Below are positions 27,607 through 37,370 of a stretch of 64,000 bases of DNA, piece after piece. Under the pieces are notes generated by a model that searched no databases, had not been told where the DNA came from, and saw only the letters and a list, made by a program, of their open reading frames with translations. The stretch lies in contig NC_051108.1 in assembly GCF_901709675.1 (NCBI RefSeq), positions 3,630,631 to 3,694,630 on the forward strand. Direction: 5' to 3'. Position numbers and translations under genes: made by a program. The stretch's first letter is position 1; each line of letters begins with the position of its first letter. The stretch comes from Syngnathus acus. Taxonomy: Eukaryota > Chordata > Actinopteri > Syngnathiformes > Syngnathidae.

Positions 27607-27756
27607 CAGGGGTGTTGACCTCCAGTCCTCGAGGGGCCGCGTTCCAATATGTTTTCCAAGGTACCCTCGTTAAGCGCACCTGCGGGAAAAGTTTTAGCTC
27701 CTTTTACGTTCTGCAGGAGCTAAAACTTTTCACGCAGGTGCACTTAACGAGGGAAT
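27607..27756. mobile_element. foldback MITE, copy 2 (right end missing)
   Basis: Closely similar to copy 1 and inserted at the same point of its monomer, so it was amplified with the satellite rather than by a new transposition. The right arm stops after ACGAGGGAATTC and unrelated sequence (27757-27903) follows. Confidence 0.8.
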
Positions 27757-27903
27757 TCTTTTAGGGTGACTTTTGTTCTTTTACAAGGTGAACATACAGT
27801 ATAATAAAAGTGCAGCTGGAAAGCACAAATAAATACATGCTGTCCTGATTGATGATAAGACTTGGAGGAAAGTGTTTTCATGAACATATTTTAGCAAATT
27901 TGC

Positions 27904-28102
27904 CAGGGGTGTCGAGCTCCAGTCCTCTGGGCCACGTTCCAATATGTTTTCCAAGTGACCCTCGTTAAACACACCTGCGTGAAAAGATTTTGGTCATTTT
28001 CACGTTCTGCAGGAGCTAAAACTTTTCACGCAGGTGCACTTAACGAGGTAATCTTGGAAAACATGTTGGCATGCGGCCCCGAGGACTGGAGTTTAATACC
28101 TG
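27904..28102. mobile_element. foldback MITE, copy 3
   Basis: A 199-bp hairpin with the start CAGGGGTGTCGAGC and a degraded end AATACCTG. The right flank is again the satellite continuation (TGACCTTTGGCCATGA), but the left flank is unrelated DNA. This suggests that a deletion or recombination removed the left part of that monomer. Confidence 0.8.
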
Positions 28103-28419
28103 TGACCTTTGGCCATGATTTTTCCCTAATGAACTGGCCTGTTATTAGGTGCACTTGAAAATGGCGGTGTACCTAATGGAGTGTCCGTGTGACGTCACAG
28201 ATCAACCAGTGAAGTGGCCTGTGATTAGGTACACCTCATGTACACTTCAATAGGTACACTACATGAGGTAAAAAAGAAAAAACTGAATAAATAAATAAGA
28301 AAGTGTAGCGAACGATTCTTTTGAACAAATCTTTTGAGTGAACCGATTCTAAAGATTCAGTTCTTAACTGGAATGCACATCACTCGTACAAAAGAGTGCT
28401 GACGAGCAGGAGTTGCCAG

Positions 28420-28491
28420 GTCGAAATAGCCGACTGGTTAGTGACACGTGCTCTTACTCGGCAAAAACTTGGTTCGATCCCAGGTGTAAGC
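28420..28491 (+). repeat. tRNA-derived sequence (SINE head or tRNA pseudogene)
   Basis: Contains a Pol III A-box-like TAGCCGACTGGTTAG and a good B box, GGTTCGATCCC, at correct spacing. The acceptor ends do not pair, so it is not a functional tRNA. It resembles the type-II tRNA heads (Ser/Leu) that found SINE families. Confidence 0.5.
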
Positions 28492-29090
28492 ATATAACAT
28501 CATGTGCTTTTAGAATTGGAACCTCACTTTGTATGCGTACACAAATGCAAGTATTTGTGTTTTTATTATTTTTATTATGAGTTTCCAACTATCCCACGGT
28601 GGATAGATTCTTAGTCATTGCAATGTGACATTTGTGGCGGCCAGCCGTGTCCAATGGGAAGCGCTTCACCCAATTGAGACAATATCCGGTGGCCAACCTT
28701 TTGCTCTACCTGCCTCAAGAAAGGTAATGTGCACAGACAGCTCATCACCGCCGTGGTAAGCAGGGGTTTTATCCAAAGAACATCGCACGTGATGCTTCTA
28801 AGCCTCCAGAAGTAACGCCTTTTCATTCTTTGAATTGATTTTTGCAACCTTGTTGTGTCCACAAGCAACTGACATGTGCAAGGAGCAACATTAAAAGGCT
28901 GCAGAAATGTCACAATAGGATCAAACATGACTAAAAGCAATGGGGAATGTGGGAATTTATTTGAACATTCACTCGGCATCTGAACACTCCTTGTGCTATA
29001 ATTGTAGGAGCAATGAGGACAAAAAGCATACAAGAACATTGAATAAATGGCTTTCCATTTGAACGAAACCAGCACCTGTCATCATTATTT
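28492..29090. other. intergenic DNA between the repeat block and prkrip1
   Basis: No gene is supported. A minus-strand ORF across 28611-29075 shows no recognisable protein and no splice or start context. Confidence 0.5.
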
Positions 29091-29093
29091 GTG

Positions 29094-29099
29094 TTTATT
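29094..29099 (-). promoter_or_regulatory. prkrip1 polyadenylation signal
   Basis: TTTATT on the + strand (AATAAA on the - strand) lies about 230 bp after the prkrip1 stop codon. Confidence 0.55.
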
Positions 29100-29330
29100 A
29101 AATCATTTACAAAATGAGGGTAAAGTAGAGAATCTGCCTCGATTTAAGAGTCCAAATAACACATTTCTTGACTCAAGCATACTGGCGTACTTGTGGAGAG
29201 TTCAATCAGGTCGCATCATCAAAACTTGATGTAAAATGTCATGTTCTTCCAATGATCCACATTTCTCCTTCGTTTGTCCAAAAGAGGGCAAGAATGTTTC
29301 AAAAGAGTGTCCAGGCCATCGCACAATGGA

Positions 29331-29909
29331 CTACTTCTTCCCCATGATGAAGCTCGGGAGCTCAGCGTCGTCTTCAGCCTCTTTTTCCGCCTCCTCGTCC
29401 TGCTTTTCTTTCTCCTTTTCGTCTTGACTGCTATCAGGACTGCTTGTCGCATCTCCGTCATTTTGATCTTGTTTAGCTTTCTTCGCCACGAGCTTTTTCT
29501 GCTTCAGTTTTTCTCGCTTTTTCCTACGCTTTGCCGTCCTCTCTTCGGATTCCCGTTGGTTTTGTACCACTTTGTCCAGGTAGGCCTGCTCCTTGCTTTG
29601 CTTCGCCGACATCTTTTCCAGAAAGTCTTGTCTCTGGTACTCTCGGCGTCGGAGGTGGCGATAAACGTGGAATTCACCGCTGCCCGCACCAGCGCTGGAG
29701 CCCATCACGTCTCGGACGAACTCGGGCGGAGCCCGAGGGTTCCATTCTTTGTGTCGGTCCGGGATTGCAGCGGGTTTATCGGGGTTTCGCATCAACCTCT
29801 CCAACTTAAGGCGTTGTTCTTCGGCAGGGGTTTTGGCAATGACCAGCGGCTGCCCATTTTTTGTACCTGGTTTCGTTGTTTTCTTGCTTTTCTCATCATG
29901 CGTCGCCAT
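29331..29909 (-). CDS. prkrip1: PRKR-interacting protein 1, intronless
   Basis: Small nuclear spliceosome-associated protein (C complex factor, also reported to bind PKR). A single uninterrupted 192-codon ORF covers the whole protein, of similar length to the mammalian one (about 184). It contains the family's invariant core [20 protein letters not shown] followed by [20 protein letters not shown] at about residues 60-100. A long highly charged Lys/Arg/Glu helix with a nuclear-localisation-like [14 protein letters not shown] follows, then an acidic Ser/Glu-rich tail ending PSFIMGKK. Mammalian PRKRIP1 is multi-exonic as I recall, so this copy is either an old retrogene or a lineage-specific intron-loss gene. 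The ORF is undamaged. It is divergent from glrx5, with about 700 bp between start codons. The start codon lies in a YY1-like AAGATGGCGAC. Confidence 0.95.
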   Translation of the reverse strand: MATHDEKSKKTTKPGTKNGQPLVIAKTPAEEQRLKLERLMRNPDKPAAIPDRHKEWNPRAPPEFVRDVMGSSAGAGSGEFHVYRHLRRREYQRQDFLEKMSAKQSKEQAYLDKVVQNQRESEERTAKRRKKREKLKQKKLVAKKAKQDQNDGDATSSPDSSQDEKEKEKQDEEAEKEAEDDAELPSFIMGKK

Positions 29910-30609
29910 CTTGCTTTATGACGGAAGCCGTCAAATACTTCCGCCTTGCGCGAGTGACCCGGAAGTTTCTATGCTGTTTTTGTAATTATTTACAAAAAGT
30001 GTTATACAGTTCTTCGAAGAACATATTCAGTGAATGTTAAATTTACATTTCAATATTTGTATATACATAAACATTTATGTTTAAAAATGACGACAGGCCG
30101 TCGTATGCTTCTGTCTCTCGCGGATTACGTTATGATGCCTTTCTAATAATTTATTTGCACAATTTCATTATATAAAATTATTCTGTTTTTAATTTGAAAG
30201 GTCATAATTGGCCAACATTGAAAACGTTTGAATTTACAATGCAGCCACCATTTAAGCTTTCTTGCTCGGGTGACCCGGAAGTTGTATGCATTTGTTTTTG
30301 TATGTTATCCTGACACGATTGCTATCATATCTTTACATCGAGTGACAGATTTTTTTGTTGTTGCTTGTTTTTAATATAGCTACTTTATTTAATATTTGTT
30401 TCTCGTTCCAAACTTTTTTTTATAATATATTTGCGTCACAAAAAGGATCGACGTATCTTCCAACCAATGAACAACAGACATTGTAGTCCCGCCTCTCGGT
30501 TACAAGGTTGAGTTTTACTTAGTAGTGAGTGAACTCTAGTTGTCGAAGGGAAATACACACATTCGCCTCGTCATTCGTTGTATTTTAATTTAAAGGGTGA
30601 ATAAGAAGC
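29910..30609. promoter_or_regulatory. bidirectional promoter region prkrip1 / glrx5
   Basis: Two CCGGAAGT ETS/GABP-type sites at 29959-29966 and 30275-30282 sit in similar surroundings (GTGACCCGGAAGTT in both). A further ACTTCCGC occurs near 29936. No TATA box is evident for either gene. This fits housekeeping expression in both directions. Confidence 0.55.
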
Positions 30610-31453
30610 ATGAATAGCTTAATAAGATATACTTCTCGGTGTCTGCGGTTCGGAGCGGCGTACTCTCTACCCGGACAAGCCGAAGGACGCCTGTGGACGG
30701 CCTCTCCGCGGCTCTTGTGCGTAGCGTCGAACCCCCCGAAAGACCTTGGCGACATGGTGAAGAAGGACAAGGTGGTGGTTTTTATGAAGGGGACCCCGGA
30801 ACAGCCTATGTGCGGTTTTAGTAACGCCGTGGTCCAGATTCTGCGGATGCACGGAGTGGACGACTACGCAGCGTACAATGTGTTGGCGGACGAGCAGCTT
30901 AGAGAAGGTCAGCACATTTAGATAACAGCAACAAGTGAAATTATTTTAACAGTTTATTTTTTGTTCGAATCTGAATGACTCATCGTTATTTAATTTAATC
31001 GTCGTAGTTTCCGGTTACACTGTAAATACTCGGCGTCGACGTCCGGAGTCGGTTGTGACGTGATCAACGTTCCTGGCTAAACGGGCCAAACGTCAACCTC
31101 GAGTTACTTATCAGCATTTTGCAGAAGCACCATCGGGTGTGGTGCTCTGAATCGGACGTGCAAAAATACATCTAGTTGTTTCAGAGGAGTTTGGCAAAAG
31201 GCTTCAATTGTCACTGCTCCACATCATATGTTGTTGACATCTATTGGAAAGTTAAACCGATGTCTTTTTGCGGCCAACAGGAATCAAAGCGTTCTCCAAC
31301 TGGCCAACGATCCCTCAGGTCTACTTCAATGGAGAGTTTGTGGGAGGCTGTGACATCCTCCTCCAGATGCACCAGAATGGCGATCTGGTGGAGGAGCTAA
31401 AGAAGTTGGGGCTCCAGTCTGCACTACTGGATGCTGAGAAAGACTCCAAGTAG
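30610..31453 (+). CDS. glrx5: Glutaredoxin 5, mitochondrial monothiol glutaredoxin
   Basis: Mitochondrial matrix protein that receives and transfers [2Fe-2S] clusters from the ISCU scaffold. It is needed for haem synthesis and Fe-S proteins. Two exons (30610-30907 and 31281-31453) give 156 residues, against 157 in human. The N-terminus [19 protein letters not shown] is rich in Arg and Ser with no acidic residue, as expected of a mitochondrial presequence. The glutaredoxin fold begins near residue 44. The monothiol active site is CGFS with Cys68, Lys60 lies in MKGTPEQ, and the glutathione-binding WPTIPQVY and GGCDI motifs are present. The ending [10 protein letters not shown] matches vertebrate GLRX5. 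It is convergent with ints9. Confidence 0.97.
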
Positions 31454-32342
31454 AGGAGGAAGATGAACTTAAACGTGCTTAAAAAGAGAGGACACATTTA
31501 CTTGGTTGAATCTTACGTGTTGCACACTAAAGACAAAATTGACTCTTCTGACTGACAATAGATGTGATTCGATTACTGTCTGAGCTTCCCTTACGGGACA
31601 TGGAATCTTTTAAATAAGTTAAGAGTCCACATGGAATGTTGAATGTCTCATCACAGCATCCTGAGTAAGACTTTGTCACTGTAGCTTTAATACCTAAAAC
31701 CTGTACTTAGGATGACTTGACAATATTGTTCATGTTGGACCAGACAGACTGCAATGACATCACACTAGAAAACATCCATATAGGTTTGTATAAAGAAGGG
31801 GCAATTCTGTCTTGAATTGTTACTTATTGAATTAAATGAATATTGCCAAAAGGATTTTACAATGTACCGCTTGTGACAATGTCTACGTGGCGCAACAACT
31901 GTTTTGTTTCCTCCACGCAAAATGGACACCCTCTGTTTTTTAAGTAACGACCCGCTGAAACGCAACAAATAACCCACACCAATTTTGGGTCTTGCAGATT
32001 AATCACTTGTGCTATTTTTGCAGTTGAAGTGTGTAAGCTAAAAGCTTGGAATATTGGACAATCACTCACTAAAGCTTATCTGCTGCCCAACACTTGAATT
32101 ACTACAGCAGTGGTACATTGTAATATAGTGTACATTTATATCATGATCAAATGTATTTTAGCTGAGTCATCATTAAAATATCAAGTGACAAAAATCTATC
32201 CTTTTTTGAGCAATGTCAACACCTGCAAGTAATGCATCAAACCAATACACAAGGTTATCCAAAAAGTTCTTATTTACAAAATACTATTTTACCAAAATCT
32301 ATGGTCTTTACAGCAAAGACAGTATAAATTTAGTGTAACCTT
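31454..32342. other. convergent 3' regions of glrx5 and ints9
   Basis: About 890 bp of AT-rich sequence between the two stop codons. It holds an ATTAAA near 32172 on the + strand. The two 3' UTRs must end or overlap here. No other gene is seen. Confidence 0.6.
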
Positions 32343-35300
32343 TCAGATTTTCTGCAAGAAGCGCAGCACCAGGTCTCGCAGTGTCGTGCGCAGAGGCTCG
32401 TTGTTGTCGCACACAATGTGTGTGCCGTCCTCTTCCAGCTGAATTAGCGTGTCCTCCGCCTGCAAGTGCAGGATGTGTCCGTCTGCCGTCTCCTCCACTT
32501 TGACCTCTGTGATGCCATGCTGTAAAAGTGCACAATTCAACTTAGTATATAGCTGGATGTGTTGTTAAATTGAACTTTTGCCATGTCCAAAACATTCCAC
32601 AACCCTCTCACCCTTAATGAGTATTAAATAAGTATTTAAAAAAGAAAATCTTGAACACACAAGTTTATTTCCACATATTTACACTCTTAATTGCAGGGCA
32701 TTCAATTTTCTTTTTACTTTGGCCCAACACTCCTTTGTAACATTCCTACTCCAAATGAAGTGAAAGATAATCAATCCAACCTTTTGCAAAGTTGCAAGGA
32801 AGGCTTCCAGAGGTACGGCTCCTGTGAGCAGGGGTTTGGGCGCTTGACCCGCTGGGGGCTCCTCCATCACTCGTTTCCTCTTCTTGGTAGGGGGCGCTGG
32901 AGGAGGCTTTGGAACTGACTGGTAATACAAAAATGGGAATATAACCTGTATTGCAGTTGCAATAAAAGTTCCAATATTGACATGCCTTGCACCTGCTTTC
33001 TCATCTTTTGTGCAAAAACAAAGGTGTTGAGAGTGAACACTTTGTAATGGTGGACTTACCAACAGTGTGTGCTTGTTGTCTTTTGAATGCAGCATGGCTG
33101 AGACGGTTGCCACGGAGATGCCAGGTTTGACCTCGGCGGGCACCAGCGAGTTAGCCAGCTAGGGAACAAAGGCAGATATGTGAATATTTTAAAATTGCCC
33201 GCTCTTGACTTGTGCTTAGTACCAGTTAAATAAATACTAGTTGATTCAGTAGAACATATTGCCTCACGACGAGTGCGTCTCACCTCAGGTAGAATATAGA
33301 CGCGCTCATAACGTCGCCTGAAGGGCAGGCTGAGGACGGAGCAGCGCCTGTAGGCCATGGGAGGGGGTTGCAGCTCCAGCATCAGATCGGACCGATGCGA
33401 CTGGGTCATTGGAGGCTGAGTGTACTGCTCAGGACATACCACGTGGACGGGCTACGGGGAGAGTGTTGTTAGCCAACAGGCCAGTAAAGCTAGGAGCAAT
33501 TTTGGTTTTCTGTGTCATTAAAACTTTTAATAGGCTATATGACAAGTGTTTGGGTATTTCCTTTAACAGCAATTGAGGTATTACACAATAGTGATGAGGT
33601 GGAAACTGTTGAGGGTTTGTGTTGGACGGTTTTGTGTATTTTAAGACAACAATATTATTTTGTGATCAAGTCTGTCTGATGTTGGAGAAATCTGTGCATA
33701 TACATTGTTTTAAAACTGTACAGCATTTGTAAAACCTCACTATGGTGGTGCAACGTCTTACCTGGACCTCCTTGAGCAGCTTTGAAACTTGGTGGAAGTT
33801 AAGACGCGTGTCAATGGGACAGTAAACACATTTCATGGCCAGTGGCTGGTAGGGGGCCAAAGCATCCAAGTAGGAGAAGTCAGGTTCTGTCGGCACAAAC
33901 GAACGACAACCTTATCTTCGAGTATTCTTAAAAGCAGTACTGCTTAAATGAATGGCATGTGTGTGTTTGCAAATTTTGCTCATCACCGGTGAAGATGATG
34001 GTATTCAAGCTGGATTTGCCCCACAGCTCCATGAAGTGGACCACATCACCGAAGCGCAGGGAGGGATGGCCGGTGAATACCACGCACGGTTGGCGGAAGT
34101 CACTGCTGAAGTCACCGTGAATGCTGGGGTAGTGTTTCAGCTTGTTGCTTTGGATCAACTGAAAACCACACGAGTGCCATTTTTCGACATAACATGTGTC
34201 ATTATTGTTATGCAAGGCTGTACCTCGGCATGGGGGAATGGGGGCTCCGGTAGATACACTTTAGACTGCTTGTTGTGACAGAGCCTAAAATTATAAGACA
34301 AAATCAAAGTGAGCCTATGTGCTAGGTGCAGAAAACAAAACTGTCCATGTTCTCACCACTCGGCAAAGATTTGAGAGAACTCCAGGGAGCTGTTGGCGAC
34401 AGGGGAGATAAAGTAGAAGGGGGTGGTACCCAGGTTGGCGCTGTCGATGAACTGGTACAGACACTCGAGCAGGTCATAAATCACCCCAGAAGAATAACAC
34501 GGCACAAGCACATTGCCACCGGCGCGAATGGTCATGGCTGCAAGGCACACGTGACAAATAATTAAATCATCGCAAGATGCGTCTTTGCTGCGCCACAAAG
34601 TAGCTAGTCGGCACATTTCAGCCAACCTAAATTGCTGCAGAATTCTCCCAGCATGCCGTCAGGGTTGGCAGTGGGCATCTGGGTGAGGCCTGTCAGAATG
34701 AGAACGTCACTGTTCTTCAGGGAACTTTGGTCCATGGGCTGAGGAAGAAGAAAGACTACTTAGCTTCCGACCACAGCGGAATGGTTTACTGCCTACCTGT
34801 GGGTGCGTGGTGAGGAGGGACGACCCGGACACGTAGGACACTTTCTCATGATGGGACTGGATGATCCAGTTGGAGCTGCCCAATGAGTAGCCAGAGCTTA
34901 ATGGGGAGATTTGTACAGCCCCAAACAACTCCTGAAGAGGAAAAAAAAGAAAAATGTGCATGAGTATGTGTAAACGCACGCTTGGATGACAAAAATGAAG
35001 ACAGCTTCCTACCACTTTCTGTGAATAACCCACAAGCTGCACTTTGCTGAGGGCAGAGTTGACCTCCTGCATACCGTAGCTTCGTTTCCACGTCCAAACA
35101 TCAACTGCATCCTTTAGTGGACCAGGAAGCAACCTTGTAAATAAAATTCAAATTGAACTTCACGTATATGAGTATGCAGAAAAATGAATAACAGCAATTT
35201 GATTTTTTTGGAGAACACAAAGCAAATACCAGAAGGAAGGGAAAAAAAAGCACGGGTTAAGATACCTTTGTATTTCCTTTTTCTTCCAGGAGGTGGCAGA

Positions 35301-36422
35301 CTGAGCCTTGGGAACTCTTTCCATGAACTTCACTAGCTCTTCCATCAGCAGTCTGAACAAAAAAAAAAAAAAGAAAGTAATACTTTAAAACACAAACAAC
35401 TAGAATTTATATTTACAGAAGCAATTTAAACCTCAGAAATATATAAAGTAATATAATGTCTTTTTACCTTCCTATCTGCAGGGTGGGCTCTGTGGCATAC
35501 ACTGTGCCAGTGAAGCCTGTGTTTTCTGTGATGTAGGGCAGGGCCATCATACAGTGGTAGTTGGAGATCAGGATGACGTCGATGGTTGATAGGTCCAGCA
35601 GTTCCCTCTGTTATTTATTTAGCGGGAGGAGAGGGGGATCATAAATGAAGCTTATTTACATCCCCTATTATTATTTAATATGGAGCAGGACCTCACCTGC
35701 CAAAAAAACCCCATTAAAGTTTGCATACAAACAATTTCTAATGCATTACCTCAGGGAGACAGAACTCCGGCTGCGAGTCCACAAACACTCTGCCGGCACA
35801 CTCTTTCAGCTCCTGGAAATATCAGTATGTGAGAGAGTCATTTCACAGTCCACAAATAGTCTGACAGCACAAAACTAAGACAAAAATTAGTCAGAATGCA
35901 CCTTTTCCAAGTTTATTGTTCCATCTTTCGCGCTCCAACCTGGTAGCTTTGAGAGTCTTTGGCTGGAAGTGGAAAATAGTATATTGTACTACTGTTATTT
36001 AAAATGTTAACTATCACAGAATCAGTGGCGAATATAATCAACAAAGAAACAATAGCCTGACATTATTACTCACCTATGCACAAGGGGAAGAGGCAAGAAG
36101 TGGAGGACAGACGTGGTGTCCAGTCCACAATCCAGCATGATAGTGGTCGATTTAAATTTGAGTACATTGCAGGGTAGCGTAGGATGACCAGACAGACAAT
36201 ACTAATAGAAACAGATCGGAAGGGAAAAAAAATATCATCAACTGCCCAGAAATAAGTCTGTAGAGCGGTAGCATATTAAAACGGCAACATCTTCAGAGCT
36301 CCAAACATGAATGTTGTGGCTTCTAGGTGCTAAGCTAACAACACCTGGTACGACATGCCAGTAATTCTACTCTATTCAGTCACTTTATCACACAAACAAT
36401 ACTTATTACTTACCAATTTCAT
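32343..36422 (-). CDS. ints9: Integrator complex subunit 9
   Basis: Nuclear non-catalytic partner of INTS11 in the Integrator cleavage module, which processes snRNA 3' ends and cleaves nascent Pol II RNAs. Seventeen exons on the minus strand (36414-36422, 36074-36201, 35902-35962, 35750-35812, 35468-35607, 35266-35352, 35013-35133, 34797-34931, 34627-34738, 34357-34537, 34224-34284, 33987-34158, 33762-33886, 33284-33451, 33060-33158, 32781-32918, 32343-32519) join to 658 residues, identical to the human length. The first coding exon holds only MKL. A metallo-beta-lactamase fold ([16 protein letters not shown]) and beta-CASP domain follow. The zinc motif is degenerate ([12 protein letters not shown]), as known for INTS9. 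A Lys/Arg motif (KKRKRV) and the INTS11-binding C-terminal domain end the protein. Confidence 0.97.
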
Positions 36423-36967
36423 TTTTGAACCAATAAGTACACCATAAGCATAGGGAAAACTGTATGGGTAATACTTCAGCGTTGAACCATCTTCTTCTTC
36501 GCTGGCTTAATTGGGCAAATGTATACAAACGCCAAAGACAATAGCGCTACCTATCGCCTGCCGGAAGAATGCAGGCTTACAGTGTTACAGTCATACTTCC
36601 GGTATTTAGTGTAGTTACGTTACGCTCGTGTATTGTTTACGCTGGCATGTAGTTTAGTATGAATCTACGGATGTGAACAATGTAATATTTATTTAGACGG
36701 GCTAAATGCGTCTAATTGTATAGAGACGTTTATAATTCGAATCGTACACTATGTTTATAACGGTGCGGGTAGTACGAGTTCCGAAAGAGTTATGATTTTA
36801 TTGTAAGGTTTCCGATGCTGGAGTCGTGGGTTAGGGGATTCGAACCTGTCCAAACCACTCCCTCGTGACTCACATTTCGAACTGGACAAAGTCAAGTCAT
36901 TTGAATGTTGCGACATGGATTGTGGAAACTTTGCCCAGTAGTACTCGATCAGGATTTACCTCGCCAG
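36423..36967. promoter_or_regulatory. bidirectional promoter ints9 / pafah2, with pafah2 untranslated exon 1
   Basis: Two ETS-type motifs, CCGGAAG at 36561 and ACTTCCGG near 36596, face each other about 140-180 bp upstream of the ints9 ATG. The pafah2 side ends in a donor (CCAG|gtaagc at 36967), giving a non-coding first exon. Intron 1 of pafah2 then runs to the acceptor at 37340. No TATA box is seen. Confidence 0.5.
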
Positions 36968-37370
36968 GTAAGCTGTCACTTTTGTTTCAAGATCGTTTTT
37001 TTTAAAGGACAGTATGTCCCTCTATTTTTTCTAAATTCAAACTTTACTTGAGTTTATCCTTCATTGTCGTTCGTATATCCAGTTTAGTTGTAACGGTATC
37101 AATCATGTCTCCGCTTACAAAGCTACGTGGATTTATAACCTTTTATGTCACATTTAATGTAAGATCATAGATCTTTGTTGGTTGTTTATTGGGAGTTTCA
37201 AACTTATGATCGCCAAAGAAATTTCACCAAATTCCTAAACATGTCATCACCTGTTTCATGTAGCAATACTTGTTTTCTTGCATATAAAACACGTATATCC
37301 TTTTAACTTGACACAATCCATGTCCTAATTTTGTCCACAGTTCAGAGGTGTAAAATTAAAAGAATCAGAT

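Larger units (their letters stand above)
26672..28270. repeat. 157-bp satellite array with regulatory-motif monomers, interrupted by MITEs
   Basis: Monomers start at 26672, 26829, 26986 and 27143, exactly 157 bp apart. The next starts at 27499, displaced by a 200-bp MITE, and a last partial monomer begins near 28150. Each starts with ACACCTGAAAATGG-type sequence and contains TGACGTCA, CCAATCA and GGGCGGGTGTGGC. The TTAGGTACACC / GGTGTACCTAA words are mutually inverted, so the unit may descend from a small DNA transposon, in which similar words are common in fish. Confidence 0.85.

Noticed and set aside
26672-28270. Possible CRISPR-like array
   Set aside because: The repeats are contiguous 157-bp satellite monomers without unique spacers, and the genome is vertebrate.
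28611-29075. 154-codon minus-strand open frame upstream of the repeat block
   Set aside because: No similarity recognised, no start or splice context, and no conserved motif.
29274-29921. 215-codon open frame on the + strand
   Set aside because: It is the antisense of prkrip1, whose minus-strand frame encodes an unmistakable conserved protein. The + frame has a low-complexity Phe/Leu/Ser composition.
32880-32900. CTCF-like TAGGGGGCGCTGG in ints9
   Set aside because: It lies inside coding exon 32781-32918, where the protein sequence explains the bases, so it was not counted among the candidate sites.
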